Positions 43,484 through 53,107 are shown, counted from the first letter of the stretch. The stretch is 64,000 bases of DNA from Marinomonas aquiplantarum (GCF_003314975.1 NZ_QNRF01000001.1:1-64000), one strand, 5' to 3'. The notes: generated by a model from the letters alone, not told the origin. Numbers and translations are program-made.

Positions 43484-44491
43484 TTAATGTGATTGTGTCG
43501 ACAGGAAACGGGAAGCTTGATCCGGTTTACGCAAGATAATGCGTGCTTTGTCTTTATTCGATGAGGCATTCGCAATGACGGCAATAATGATGACAGTGCC
43601 TGAAATGGCCATTTGCCAAAAAGGCGAGACACCAATAATCGGCAAGGCGTTATTCACCACACCTATAAAGAGCGCACCAATCACACAACCGATGACGGAA
43701 CCTAACCCACCAATAATACTGACACCACCAATCACACAAGCCGCAATGACCTGTAATTCAAAGCCATTTGCCACATCCACATAAGCCACAGCAAAACGTG
43801 AGACCCAGAAGTAGCCGCACAACCCCGCCAAGGTGCCAGACACTAAAAAACCGTAAAATTGCACTTTACCCACGTTTACCCCTGAATAAAAAGCCGCCAT
43901 TGGGTTACCGCCCGCTGCATAGAAATTGCGCCCCCAAACACTGAATTTCATCGTCCAGAAAGCCAGCACAATCAGGAAGATTGCCGTCCAACCCAGTACT
44001 GGTATCGACAAAATCTCAAAACGAGGCAGTCCAATAAAAGACTTACTCATTTGGTGAGAATTCACCCAAGCCCCATCCGATAACAAAAATGTCGCACCAC
44101 GGTAAATACTCATGGTGCCAAGGGTAATGACTATGGAAGGGACTTTTAATAACCAAACAAACAAGCCATTGATGGCGCCTAAAAACGCACCGACTAGCAA
44201 GGATAAGAGAATCAAAAAAGCCATACTGATGTCAGGAAATGCCTGATTCACCATGGCCACCAGCATACCGGTAAAGGCCACATTGGCCGCGACGGAAAGG
44301 TCAATACAACGGGTCAGTATCACCAGCATTTGGCCTAACGCCAACATGATCAAAATGGCGGTATCGTTAAAAATACCAATACTGTTCGTGAGGCTAATAA
44401 AGTCTGGACTAATCGCCCCAACACTAAAAAACATCGCCAATACAATTAGGCTCAATATGCCTTCACGAGAATAAATAAAACGCTTTAACAT
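43484..44491 (-). CDS. rhaP: Rhamnose ABC transporter permease RhaP
   Basis: The 335-residue permease of the RbsC/AraH type has helices throughout and the segment VIGGVSIIGGLGSVIGCVIG near residues 255-275. It differs clearly from RhaQ, and both are expected in the heterodimeric importer. Its start overlaps the ATPase stop by 7 bp. Confidence 0.88.
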   Translation of the reverse strand: MLKRFIYSREGILSLIVLAMFFSVGAISPDFISLTNSIGIFNDTAILIMLALGQMLVILTRCIDLSVAANVAFTGMLVAMVNQAFPDISMAFLILLSLLVGAFLGAINGLFVWLLKVPSIVITLGTMSIYRGATFLLSDGAWVNSHQMSKSFIGLPRFEILSIPVLGWTAIFLIVLAFWTMKFSVWGRNFYAAGGNPMAAFYSGVNVGKVQFYGFLVSGTLAGLCGYFWVSRFAVAYVDVANGFELQVIAACVIGGVSIIGGLGSVIGCVIGALFIGVVNNALPIIGVSPFWQMAISGTVIIIAVIANASSNKDKARIILRKPDQASRFLSTQSH

Positions 44492-45999
44492 GCCAAACTA
44501 CCTCCGGTCGCCATGGAAACCACTTTTTCAGGTGTGGCGTTCATCCGTGATAATTCACCAACCATTAAACCTTCGTTCATGACCAAAATACGGTCTGACA
44601 TGCCCAAAATTTCTGGCAATTCGGACGATACCATAATCACCGACAAGCCAGCTTCTACCAATTCCGACATGAACTCATGCACGGCAGCTTTCGAGCCAAT
44701 ATCAATCCCTTTGGTTGGTTCATCCAGAATGATGACTTTAGGGTTGGTAGCAAGCCATTTGGCAATCACCACCTTTTGTTGATTCCCTCCGGATAAATTC
44801 ATGACTTTCTCGTTCCAACTAGAGGCTTTTACTTGTAAACGCTCACAATATTGACGAGCCAAGTTCATCTCACTTTCTTGATCAATTTGGCCTTGTTTCA
44901 CTAGGCTTTTCATCTGCGGCAAACTGACGTTCTGATAAATGGGCAACTCCAACACAACACCTTGCTTCTGACGCTCTTCTGGCACATACACAATGCCGTT
45001 ATCAATGGCCTCTTTAGGTGAGTGAATGGTCACTTTTTCTCCATTCATTTTGACCGTACCAGTGATAGGCTGAGTGGTGCCAAACAGGGCTTGCATGACT
45101 TCAGTTCGACCCGAACCCACTAGACCATAAACACCAAGAATTTCGCCTTTTTTCAAACTGAAACTGATGTTGTCGAACTCAGTGGCGTGACACAAATGGC
45201 TAACTTCTAACAATGTTTCGCCAATCTTTACCTCTTTTTTCGGATAAGTGGCTTCGATACTTCGGGCCACCATCATTTCGACCAAGGCCGCTTCATTAGT
45301 ATCCTCAATGAGCCCTTCTGCCACGTAACAACCATCGCGAAACACAGTGTAACGATCCGCTAGGGCGAAAATTTCATCAAATTTATGTGTAATAAAGAGT
45401 ATCGCTTTCCCTTGCTGTTTTAGGGTATTCACGAGCTCATACAATTCTTGAATTTCATGGTGAGACAAGGCCGCCGTTGGTTCATCTAAGATCACTACTT
45501 TGGCGTCAATAGACAAAGCACGGGCAATTCCCACCATGTGCTTTTGACCAATGCTGAGTTCTCGTAGAATTTGATTCGGATCCATGTCCGCTTTAATGGA
45601 CGACAATATCTCTTGGGACCGTGTCACCATGGTCGACCAATCAATAGAAAGATATCGAGTTAGCCCCCTTTTTTTCATGGGGTAATTGCCAAGGAAGATA
45701 TTCTCCGCCACGGTCAGGTCATCAAATAAGACGGTTTCCTGATGGATCGCAGTAATGCCCAAAGCATGAGAATCATGAGGAGAATGAAACTGAACTGGCT
45801 GGCCGTTAAAGATAATCTCCCCACCATCGGGCTGATAAATGCCTGTCATGGTTTTCACTAGGGTCGATTTACCCGCGCCATTTTCACCAATCAATGCGGT
45901 GACTTGACCTGGGTAAAGGTGAAGATCAACACCGTCCAGTGCTTTCACACCAGGGAAGACCTTACTCACCTTTTTTAGACTAAAAATTGCATCGTTCAT
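44485..45999 (-). CDS. rhaT: Rhamnose ABC transporter ATPase RhaT
   Basis: The 504-residue protein has two ABC domains. The first has a full Walker A (GENGAGKST) and LSIGQKHMVGIARAL with VVILDEPTAAL. The second has GLVGSGRTEVM as its Walker A-like loop and LSGGNQQKVVIAKWL with VIILDEPTKGID. This doubled plan is typical of RbsA/AraG-type importers. It follows rhaS after a repeat-filled gap of about 175 bp. Confidence 0.9.
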   Translation of the reverse strand: MNDAIFSLKKVSKVFPGVKALDGVDLHLYPGQVTALIGENGAGKSTLVKTMTGIYQPDGGEIIFNGQPVQFHSPHDSHALGITAIHQETVLFDDLTVAENIFLGNYPMKKRGLTRYLSIDWSTMVTRSQEILSSIKADMDPNQILRELSIGQKHMVGIARALSIDAKVVILDEPTAALSHHEIQELYELVNTLKQQGKAILFITHKFDEIFALADRYTVFRDGCYVAEGLIEDTNEAALVEMMVARSIEATYPKKEVKIGETLLEVSHLCHATEFDNISFSLKKGEILGVYGLVGSGRTEVMQALFGTTQPITGTVKMNGEKVTIHSPKEAIDNGIVYVPEERQKQGVVLELPIYQNVSLPQMKSLVKQGQIDQESEMNLARQYCERLQVKASSWNEKVMNLSGGNQQKVVIAKWLATNPKVIILDEPTKGIDIGSKAAVHEFMSELVEAGLSVIMVSSELPEILGMSDRILVMNEGLMVGELSRMNATPEKVVSMATGGSLAC

Positions 46000-46050
46000 A
46001 ACGGCTGCTCTTATTGTTATTCATTATGACATTATCGAATGAGATAAAAC

Positions 46051-46174
46051 CCCATCCTAGCCTTCCCCTTGAAGTAAGGGGAAGGAACAAAAACACTTAG
46101 CCCTTTCCCCTGCTAAGGGAAGGAACAAAAGCTCTAAGCTCCTCCCCCTACTAAGGGGGAGGCTGGGAGGGGGT
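46051..46174. repeat. Palindromic repeats between rhaS and rhaT
   Basis: Two units in minus orientation (CCCCATCCTAGCCTTCCCC and a shorter TTTCCCC...AAGGGAAGG) are followed by one in plus orientation (CTCCCCCTACTAAGGGGGAGG, then TGGGAGGGGG). The block touches the rhaS stop codon. Position between the binding-protein gene and the rest of the transporter suggests a role in unequal expression by RNA stabilisation or partial termination. Confidence 0.8.
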
Positions 46175-47166
46175 TAAAAGATAGAAGAGAATTGATCAAC
46201 GTTAGACGCGTCGTAAACAAAAGGTTTTGCCATCGCGCCGTCACCATTGCTGTCGACTTCCAGTGTTCCCATACGCCCCATTGGCACTTCGGTTTTACTG
46301 CCTTTGCCTTTCACTAGGTTATAAGCCAGCATAGTAGCCGAGTAACCAAGGTCAATTGGGTTCCAAATCGCAAAACTGTGAATCGCGCCACTGTGCACAT
46401 GGCCCGCTAGTTCAGACGGTAAGCCTAAGCCTGTGACATAGACTTTCCCCGTCAATCCCATATCACTCACGGCTTGCGCAGCGGCCAAAATACCAACCGT
46501 AGTTGGTGCTACGATGACGTCTAAGTCTGGGTAATTCTTAATCAAAGCGGTTGCTTCACGGAAACTTTTATCTGCTAAGTCATCGCCATAAACCGTATCA
46601 ACCAATGTTAGATTAGGGAATTTACTAAGAGACTTTTTCATTTCGCCAATCCAAATATTTTGGTTGGTCGAGGTAGGTGTCGCACTCAAGATAGCGAAGG
46701 TTCCAGACGATTTGCCTTTGACTTTAATGGCATCGGCAGCAAGCTGCACATTCATTTCGCCAATCAAGCTGTTACTAGAAGGGTTTAGATGGATTTGTCG
46801 ACCAGCTTTACCAACACCAGAGTCCCAAGAAATGACTTTGATACCACGTTGCTGGGCTTTTCTTAGGGAAGGTACTAAAGCATCGGCGTCATTCGCTGAC
46901 ACGGCAATGGCGTCAACACGTTGAGCGATCAAAGAATTGATGATCTCAATCTGGCCTTCCGCCGTGGTTGACGTTGGACCTGTGTAGATGATTTTAACAT
47001 CGCCAAGCTCTTTACTGGCCTCTTCCGCACCACGATAGGCCGCTTCAAAAAAGCCAATCCCCAAAGCCTTTACTAAGAGCGCAACGCGAACCTGATCGGC
47101 AGCATACGCACCAGAAGTAAATAGAGTGGCGCAAGTCAGCAACACTGTGATGAGTTTCGTTTTCAT
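46174..47166 (-). CDS. rhaS: Rhamnose ABC transporter substrate-binding protein RhaS
   Basis: The mature periplasmic protein comes from a 330-residue precursor starting MKTKLITVLLTCATLFTSGA with a signal cut near AYAADQ. The body fits the Peripla_BP_4 family (VRVALLVKALGIGFFEAAYRG, and NDADALVPSLRKAQQRGIKV). ATG at 47166 is chosen over an upstream in-frame start because GGAGATAATT precedes it and the signal peptide starts here. It follows rhaR by 62 bp. Confidence 0.9.
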   Translation of the reverse strand: MKTKLITVLLTCATLFTSGAYAADQVRVALLVKALGIGFFEAAYRGAEEASKELGDVKIIYTGPTSTTAEGQIEIINSLIAQRVDAIAVSANDADALVPSLRKAQQRGIKVISWDSGVGKAGRQIHLNPSSNSLIGEMNVQLAADAIKVKGKSSGTFAILSATPTSTNQNIWIGEMKKSLSKFPNLTLVDTVYGDDLADKSFREATALIKNYPDLDVIVAPTTVGILAAAQAVSDMGLTGKVYVTGLGLPSELAGHVHSGAIHSFAIWNPIDLGYSATMLAYNLVKGKGSKTEVPMGRMGTLEVDSNGDGAMAKPFVYDASNVDQFSSIF

Positions 47167-47228
47167 AATTATCTCCAAGAGCGCGCTCATCACCACACAA
47201 TCAGATATTGCCAAGCATGAGACGCGGT

Positions 47229-48011
47229 TTATTGTTTTTGTTTTTCCACTATGATCAAACGACAACCAGCCGATTGAATCACTTCTTTACTCTTGTTATC
47301 TATGCCATCGTCCGTAATGACGATGTCTATTTGAGACAGAGGACAAATGACCATACTTGATCGGTTTTGAAACTTTGAACTATCAACCAAAAGCACCCGC
47401 TGATCGGCTCGATTTATCAATTTCATCACCGCTTGTACGATTTGTGGATCTGTCTCCATTACACCATGAGAATTCACACCATATGCACCGATAAAAAGAA
47501 TGTCTGCGTAGGTATGATTGGAAATATCACTCGGAAACGGACTCAAAATGATGTTCTGTTCCCGGTGAATTTTGCCACTCGGCACTGTGACGCTACATTT
47601 GCTCTTTTTTATCAATTGATCCGCAATCGAAAACGAGTTCGTCAACACTTGTAACTTCAAACTTCGCATATACTCAGACATAGCTGCAGTGGTTGTACCA
47701 CCACTGATCATAATCGACATGTTGTCCGACAATAATTCTACGGCCGCTTTTGCTATGCTCCGCTTTACATCCATATTAATCGTTTGGCTGACTGAATATG
47801 GTCGCCCAAGCAAACTGACATCCGACGGTGGGTTGATGGCCTCAGCCCCTCCTCGCACTCGTCGCAACTTTCCTTCCTGATCTAGAGAAGCAATGTCCCT
47901 TCGCACTGTGGCTTCGGATGCGCCTAGCACATCCGCTAGGTGCGTCACCGTCACAATGGGTCGAGCCTCTACTTCTGACAGGATAACTCTGTGCCTTTCA
48001 ATTTCGTGCAT
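47229..48011 (-). CDS. rhaR: DeoR-family rhamnose regulator RhaR
   Basis: The 260-residue protein has the DeoR helix-turn-helix (VTHLADVLGASEATVRRDIASL, near residues 22-43) and a sugar-phosphate sensor domain (VELLSDNMSIMISGGTTTAAM, LFIGAYGVNSHGVMETDP). Members of the family are repressors released by a sugar phosphate or related metabolite. It is first in the transporter operon and divergent from rhaD, facing a symmetric inverted repeat that it probably binds. Confidence 0.88.
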   Translation of the reverse strand: MHEIERHRVILSEVEARPIVTVTHLADVLGASEATVRRDIASLDQEGKLRRVRGGAEAINPPSDVSLLGRPYSVSQTINMDVKRSIAKAAVELLSDNMSIMISGGTTTAAMSEYMRSLKLQVLTNSFSIADQLIKKSKCSVTVPSGKIHREQNIILSPFPSDISNHTYADILFIGAYGVNSHGVMETDPQIVQAVMKLINRADQRVLLVDSSKFQNRSSMVICPLSQIDIVITDDGIDNKSKEVIQSAGCRLIIVEKQKQ

Positions 48012-48029
48012 TGATCATCCTCGATATTC

Positions 48030-48057
48030 AATATAATTAATTTTCAATCATTATCAA
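48030..48057 (-). promoter_or_regulatory. Candidate promoter for rhaRSTPQUK
   Basis: On the minus strand TTGATA (48057-48052) and TATATT (48035-48030) are spaced by 16 bp. The -35 hexamer is inside the left arm of the 16-bp inverted repeat. The predicted leader before rhaR is only about 12 bases, just enough for the GAGGA ribosome site. Confidence 0.6.
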
Positions 48058-48110
48058 GCACAATCGATCAAAACATCTCAAAAAAGATAAATAATGCTTG
48101 ATAATGATTG
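48045..48110. promoter_or_regulatory. Perfect 16-bp inverted repeat, probable RhaR operators
   Basis: CAATCATTATCAAGCA (48045-48060) and TGCTTGATAATGATTG (48095-48110) are exact reverse complements, 34 bp apart. Each arm carries TTGATA, which serves as -35 for the promoter pointing outward. A repressor bound to the two arms would shut both the transporter operon and rhaDI. Confidence 0.8.
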
Positions 48111-48125
48111 TTTTTGTTTTAGTAT
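48098..48125 (+). promoter_or_regulatory. Candidate promoter for rhaDI
   Basis: TTGATA (48098-48103) and TAGTAT (48120-48125) are spaced by 16 bp, mirroring the opposite promoter. The -35 hexamer is in the right arm of the inverted repeat. The leader to the rhaD ATG would be about 120 bases. Confidence 0.55.
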
Positions 48126-48250
48126 GAAAGCTATCGATCATTCTAACCCGCTGGTTGTGCATAACAAAAATAAAATTGAAGTCTGCATTTTATCTGCCTA
48201 TTCGAACAGAACTCTAGGCCAATAAACCAGACAATACTTGAGGTTAAACC

Positions 48251-50341
48251 ATGTCTACTAATTTACTAGCCAATCTTTGGAACGATGCGGATGCGTCCTT
48301 GATGTCTGAGCCAGAATTATTGCAATATCGATCAAACTTGCTTGGTTCTGACATGCGCGTGACGAATTACGGTGGCGGCAATACCTCAGCCAAACTTCAA
48401 ATGAATGATCCACTGACAGGGCAAACTACTACGGTTTTGTGGGTCAAAGGCTCAGGGGGCGATATTGGCTCTATGGAGCTGGAAGGTTTCTCAACGCTTT
48501 ATTTGGATAAACTGAATCAGCTTTTGCCTCTTTATCGTGGTGTCGAATTTGAAGATGAAATGGTCGCGTATCTTCCCCATTGCACATTCAACCTAAATAG
48601 CAGAGCGGCCAGTATCGATACGCCACTGCATGCCTATTTGCCATATCAGCATGTTGATCACCTGCATCCAGATGCAGTCATTGCCATTGCCGCAAGCAAA
48701 AATAGCCAGCAACTCACGGAAGACATTTTTAACGGTGAGATTGGCTGGCTACCATGGCGCCGTCCTGGATTCCAACTGGGCATGGACTTACATAAAATCG
48801 CCTCGGAGAATCCACACTTAAAAGGAGTGGTACTTGAAAGTCACGGACTATTTACCTGGGCCAATGACAACAAAGAGTGCTACCTAAACTCGTTAAACAT
48901 CATTAACAAAGCACAAACTTGGCTGGAAAAACAAAGCGCTGGTAAAGCTGCATTTGGTGGCGAGCGATTTACGACCTTAGCCGAGGACAAGCGTCGCCAA
49001 GTTGTGTCTCGTTTAATGCCATTGATTCGCGGTAAAACCAGTGAAAAACAACGTCAAATTGGTCACTTCAATGATTGCGATGAAGTGCTGAAGTTTGTTA
49101 ATTCTGTGGATTTGGATCGTCTGGCGAAACTTGGTACGTCTTGTCCAGATCATTTCTTGCGTACCAAAATTCGACCTTTTGTGGTGGCTTATGATCCACA
49201 AAAAGACAACTTAGATGACGTCATCGAATCCTTAGAGCAAAGCTTGGCAGACTATCGCAACGACTACGCTGGTTACTACCAACGCTGTAAACGCGACAAC
49301 AGCCCAGCTATGCGCGATCCAAATCCTGTCATCTATTTAATTCCAGGAGTTGGCATGTTGTCGTTTGCAAAAGACAAAGCCACCGCTCGAATTGCCGGTG
49401 AATTTTATGTCAATGCCATCAATGTGATGCGCGGTGCCGATAGCGTGAGTGAATACGTTGGCTTACCTGAACAAGAAGCCTTTGATATTGAATATTGGCT
49501 GTTAGAAGAAGCAAAATTGCAGCGCATGCCGAAACCCAAATCCTTAGCAGGTCACATTGCCTTGGTCACAGGCGGTGCTGGCGGCATTGGTCTGGCGACA
49601 GCAAAACGCCTTGCAACAGAAGGTGCCAACATTGTACTCATGGACATTGATGAGGAAGCATTGGCCGTTGCTAAAAATGAACTGTCCAACGAATTTGGCA
49701 AAGATTGCGCTGCAAGCATCAAAATGGATGTGACTCAGGAAGAGGATGTTGTTCGTGCGGTAAACTACTGTGCTCTTGCCTTTGGCGGCTTAGATATAGT
49801 GGTCTCCAATGCTGGTATTGCCTCTTCTGCCCCGCTAGAAGAAACCTCTCTTGAGCTATGGAATAAAAATCAGAGTATTTTATCAACAGGGTATTTTCTG
49901 GTTGCACGGGAAGCCTTTAGTTTGCTTAAACAACAAAACATGGGCGGCAATATGGTGTTCATTGCCAGTAAAAATGGTTTGGTTGCGTCCGCCAATGCCA
50001 GCGCTTATTGTGTGGCTAAAGCGGCCGAGATTCAGCTGTCTCGATGCGTTGCTTTGGAAGGTGCACCTCTTGGCATTCGATCTAATGTGGTGAACCCAGA
50101 TGCCGTATTGCGCGGTTCAAAAATCTGGACCGGTAAATGGAAAGAAGAGAGAGCCAGCGCTTACCAGCTATCGACCGACGATTTGGAAGAGCATTATCGT
50201 CAACGCAGTATGTTGAAACTGAATGTGCTGCCAGAAGACATTGCCGAGGCCATCTACTTCTTTGCCTCGGATGCTTCTGCCAAATCGACGGGCAACATAC
50301 TTAATGTTGATGCGGGTCACGCCCCCTCGTTTACTCGCTAG
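48251..50341 (+). CDS. rhaD: Bifunctional rhamnulose-1-phosphate aldolase/dehydrogenase RhaD
   Basis: The 696-residue protein has an N-terminal class II aldolase domain (to about 420; VTNYGGGNTSAK, VLESHGLFTW) and a C-terminal SDR domain starting HIALVTGGAGGIGLATAKRL, with YCVAKAAE holding the Tyr-Lys pair. It should split L-rhamnulose-1-phosphate and oxidise the lactaldehyde product. The same fusion is known as RhaD/YuxG. It is first in the divergent rhaDI operon. Confidence 0.92.
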   Translation: MSTNLLANLWNDADASLMSEPELLQYRSNLLGSDMRVTNYGGGNTSAKLQMNDPLTGQTTTVLWVKGSGGDIGSMELEGFSTLYLDKLNQLLPLYRGVEFEDEMVAYLPHCTFNLNSRAASIDTPLHAYLPYQHVDHLHPDAVIAIAASKNSQQLTEDIFNGEIGWLPWRRPGFQLGMDLHKIASENPHLKGVVLESHGLFTWANDNKECYLNSLNIINKAQTWLEKQSAGKAAFGGERFTTLAEDKRRQVVSRLMPLIRGKTSEKQRQIGHFNDCDEVLKFVNSVDLDRLAKLGTSCPDHFLRTKIRPFVVAYDPQKDNLDDVIESLEQSLADYRNDYAGYYQRCKRDNSPAMRDPNPVIYLIPGVGMLSFAKDKATARIAGEFYVNAINVMRGADSVSEYVGLPEQEAFDIEYWLLEEAKLQRMPKPKSLAGHIALVTGGAGGIGLATAKRLATEGANIVLMDIDEEALAVAKNELSNEFGKDCAASIKMDVTQEEDVVRAVNYCALAFGGLDIVVSNAGIASSAPLEETSLELWNKNQSILSTGYFLVAREAFSLLKQQNMGGNMVFIASKNGLVASANASAYCVAKAAEIQLSRCVALEGAPLGIRSNVVNPDAVLRGSKIWTGKWKEERASAYQLSTDDLEEHYRQRSMLKLNVLPEDIAEAIYFFASDASAKSTGNILNVDAGHAPSFTR

Positions 50342-50399
50342 CGCCATGAGAAACATTTAACAAGAACCGACTAAATAAGAACAACAAAAGGATTCGATC

Positions 50400-51692
50400 A
50401 TGACTCTATTAATTGATCAAAACTTGTTACAAGAACAAAACACTAAGCAAGAATCGGCACTAAACACAGATTACAACGCCCTTGCAGAGAAATTAGACCG
50501 TTCAGGCATTCAAATTGACACCGTCTTAGAGCAAGCAAAACAATTTTCAGTCGCGGTTCCTTCTTGGGGAGTCGGTACAGGCGGAACCCGTTTTGCTCGC
50601 TTTCCTGGTCAAGGTGAACCTCGCAATATTTTTGAAAAGCTCGATGATTGCTCTGTCATCCAACAACTATCACAAGCCACACCGGCGGTTTCATTACACA
50701 TCCCTTGGGACAGACCGAAGGACCCGAAGGAGTTGCGACAGTACGCGGAACAATATGGTCTTCATTTCGATGCCATGAACTCCAACACTTTCCAAGATCA
50801 AATTGATCAAGACGAATCGTACAAATTTGGTAGCTTAACGCACACCAATAAAGCGGTACGTGAACAAGCCATTGCTCATAACATTGACGTGGTGGAATTG
50901 GGTCAAAAACTTGGCTCAAAAGCACTCACAGTATGGGTAGGCGATGGCTCTAACTTTCCAGGACAACAACATTTTAAAAACAGCTTTAGCCATTATTTAG
51001 ACAGCATCAAGACGATCTATGATAGCTTGCCTGATGATTGGAACATGCTGCTAGAACACAAGATATTTGAGCCTGCCTTTTACTCAACCGTGATTCAAGA
51101 CTGGGGCAGCAGCTACCTTGCCGCCAAAGAAACCGGCGAACGCTGTTTATCCTTGGTGGATTTAGGGCACCATGCGCCAAACGTTAACATCGAAATGATC
51201 GTCAGTCGGCTGGCACAATTTGGTAAGCTAGGTGGCTTCCACTTTAACGACAGTAAGTACGGCGATGATGATTTGGACAGCGGCTCGATTAACCCTTATC
51301 AACTCTTCTTAATTTTCAATGAATTAACCGACATCCGAGCTCAAGATCCCGCTTACAGCCCTTTCTATATGTTGGATCAATCACACAATGTAACCGATCC
51401 TATCGAGAGTCTGATGTACAGTGCAGCCGAAGTACAACGTGCTTTTGTGAAAAGCTTACTTGTCGACCGCCAAGCCTTGTCTCAGTATCAAGAAGACAAT
51501 GATCCTATGATGGCACAAGCTAGCTTAAAACAAGCTTACAATTTAGATGTCGAACCAATACTGCAAATGGCACGTTTGCAAGCCGGTGGCGCTATCGATC
51601 CTGTTAGTTGTTACCGTGCCAGCGGCTATCGCGCGACCGTAGCAAAATCTCGTCCGGCCGATCCTAATAAAACGGGGTCTGGTATTGTGTAG
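50400..51692 (+). CDS. rhaI: L-rhamnose isomerase RhaI
   Basis: The 430-residue protein belongs to the rhizobial-type L-rhamnose isomerase group: VPSWGVGTGGTRFARFPG near residues 57-74, then MLLEHKIFEPAFY and VDLGHHAPNVNIEM. Metal-ligand Glu, Asp and His residues lie in these segments. It makes L-rhamnulose for the kinase. It follows rhaD by 58 bp and ends before a strong terminator. Confidence 0.9.
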   Translation: MTLLIDQNLLQEQNTKQESALNTDYNALAEKLDRSGIQIDTVLEQAKQFSVAVPSWGVGTGGTRFARFPGQGEPRNIFEKLDDCSVIQQLSQATPAVSLHIPWDRPKDPKELRQYAEQYGLHFDAMNSNTFQDQIDQDESYKFGSLTHTNKAVREQAIAHNIDVVELGQKLGSKALTVWVGDGSNFPGQQHFKNSFSHYLDSIKTIYDSLPDDWNMLLEHKIFEPAFYSTVIQDWGSSYLAAKETGERCLSLVDLGHHAPNVNIEMIVSRLAQFGKLGGFHFNDSKYGDDDLDSGSINPYQLFLIFNELTDIRAQDPAYSPFYMLDQSHNVTDPIESLMYSAAEVQRAFVKSLLVDRQALSQYQEDNDPMMAQASLKQAYNLDVEPILQMARLQAGGAIDPVSCYRASGYRATVAKSRPADPNKTGSGIV

Positions 51693-51733
51693 AAAAAATC
51701 GACTCTAGGGTTTAAACGAAAAAGATTCAACAC

Positions 51734-51768
51734 AAAAGCACGAGGTGACATTGGTTTCGTGCTTTTTT
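51734..51768 (+). terminator. Terminator after rhaI, possibly bidirectional
   Basis: AAAAGCACGA pairs with TCGTGCTTTT around a 13-base loop and is followed by T residues. It lies between rhaI and the convergent YcaQ-like gene, and the opposite strand also ends in T-rich sequence. Confidence 0.85.
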
Positions 51769-51769
51769 G

Positions 51770-53005
51770 CTATCCATCACCGAGCGCTTGTAACGCGATT
51801 CGCAAAGGCGACTTTAGAGCACTAGGTTCAACTGAGGTTAAGGTCACTGAATCACATTGCTGGAATTGACTAAATGCTTTAATAGCGTCGACAAAGGCAC
51901 TTAGAATGATGTCGACATCAAAGTTCGATGTTTCTATCTGTTTTTCTAAGTAGAGAGATTTAATTTCCAAGCGGCGCTCTTGACGGTGTGCTTTGCAGTC
52001 CATGCGTCCAATAAACTCCCCTCGAAATAATAACGGCAAGCAGAAATAGCCGTATTGGCGCTTTGGCTCTGGCACATAACACTCGATCTGATAATCGAAC
52101 TGAAACACAGATCTAAGGCGATCTCGCTGAATAACACTATTATCAAAAGGGGACAAAATAGTCAGACGATTATTCAACCTTGGCGTGCGGTAATCTAACG
52201 CTCCAGCTGGCATCAAGAAACGCTCACCATCGTCTAATTCGATTTCTTCCAACGCACCTTGATACAAGCGATCACGCACCAAGGTTTTCATCGCCTGACG
52301 AAGCTCTGTACTTCGGCGCAAATAGGTTAGCCCTTTTAATGAAACGAAACCATGGCAACGCAATTGTTGATCCAGCATGTGTGCAGCATATTCATCGGCG
52401 CTGGGCAGACGAGTGTCAATGTGAGATGGTAAAACACGCTCCGTTAAATCATATACTTTTTGGAAACCTTCTCGGTGACTTACCATTAACTCACCTTCCA
52501 TATACAACTGTTCAAGCGCTTTTTTCGCCGGTTTCCAATCCCACCAACCTGCAGAGTTAGCGTTTTTATTAGCCTCTAAATCACGAGATCGCAGCGGGCC
52601 ATCGGAGCGAATACGAGCCAGTAATTCAGCCATCAATTTCTTATCTGGATTTTTATACCAATGAACTTGGCCACATTGAATGGCTTTTTTATAAGGTAGG
52701 GAAAATCGAAAGTCGTCTATGGGTAAAAAGGCCGCTGCATGAGACCAATACTCAAAAATACGGCCATTCGCTAGCAAGCTATGAATCATCTCAGGTTGGA
52801 ATTTAGGCACCCTGGTATGCAAAACATGATGATGCGCTCGCTCAACCACTGAAATCGTATCTATTTGCACGTAACCTAGGTGTTTAATCGCTTCGTGCGT
52901 CCCAGCCAAACCTCGGCCAAAAGGGTTCATCTGCAACAAACCTTGCGACGATAAAGCAAATCGACGTAAACGCTCTAAATCGGCTCTCCGAGTGATTTTC
53001 ATCAT
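51770..53005 (-). CDS. YcaQ/AlkX-family DNA glycosylase
   Basis: The 411-residue protein is a winged-helix HTH_42 protein of the YcaQ family. It contains LGYVQIDTISVVERAHHHVL near residues 47-66; its Q-hydrophobic-D motif (QID) is the type found in the AlkX/YcaQ branch that removes alkylated bases and unhooks crosslinks, as distinct from the QxQ of AlkZ. Segments FEYWSHAAAFLP and LTILSPFDNSVI also fit. It stands alone and is convergent with rhaI. Confidence 0.85.
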   Translation of the reverse strand: MMKITRRADLERLRRFALSSQGLLQMNPFGRGLAGTHEAIKHLGYVQIDTISVVERAHHHVLHTRVPKFQPEMIHSLLANGRIFEYWSHAAAFLPIDDFRFSLPYKKAIQCGQVHWYKNPDKKLMAELLARIRSDGPLRSRDLEANKNANSAGWWDWKPAKKALEQLYMEGELMVSHREGFQKVYDLTERVLPSHIDTRLPSADEYAAHMLDQQLRCHGFVSLKGLTYLRRSTELRQAMKTLVRDRLYQGALEEIELDDGERFLMPAGALDYRTPRLNNRLTILSPFDNSVIQRDRLRSVFQFDYQIECYVPEPKRQYGYFCLPLLFRGEFIGRMDCKAHRQERRLEIKSLYLEKQIETSNFDVDIILSAFVDAIKAFSQFQQCDSVTLTSVEPSALKSPLRIALQALGDG

Positions 53006-53107
53006 GATTGACCTAGCTCAAATAAGGGTTTCCTTTAAATTACCCATTCTGATGCCATGAAGCGAATAAAAATCAAACAGCAAACCTTTAAACCATAACA
53101 AGTCAGA

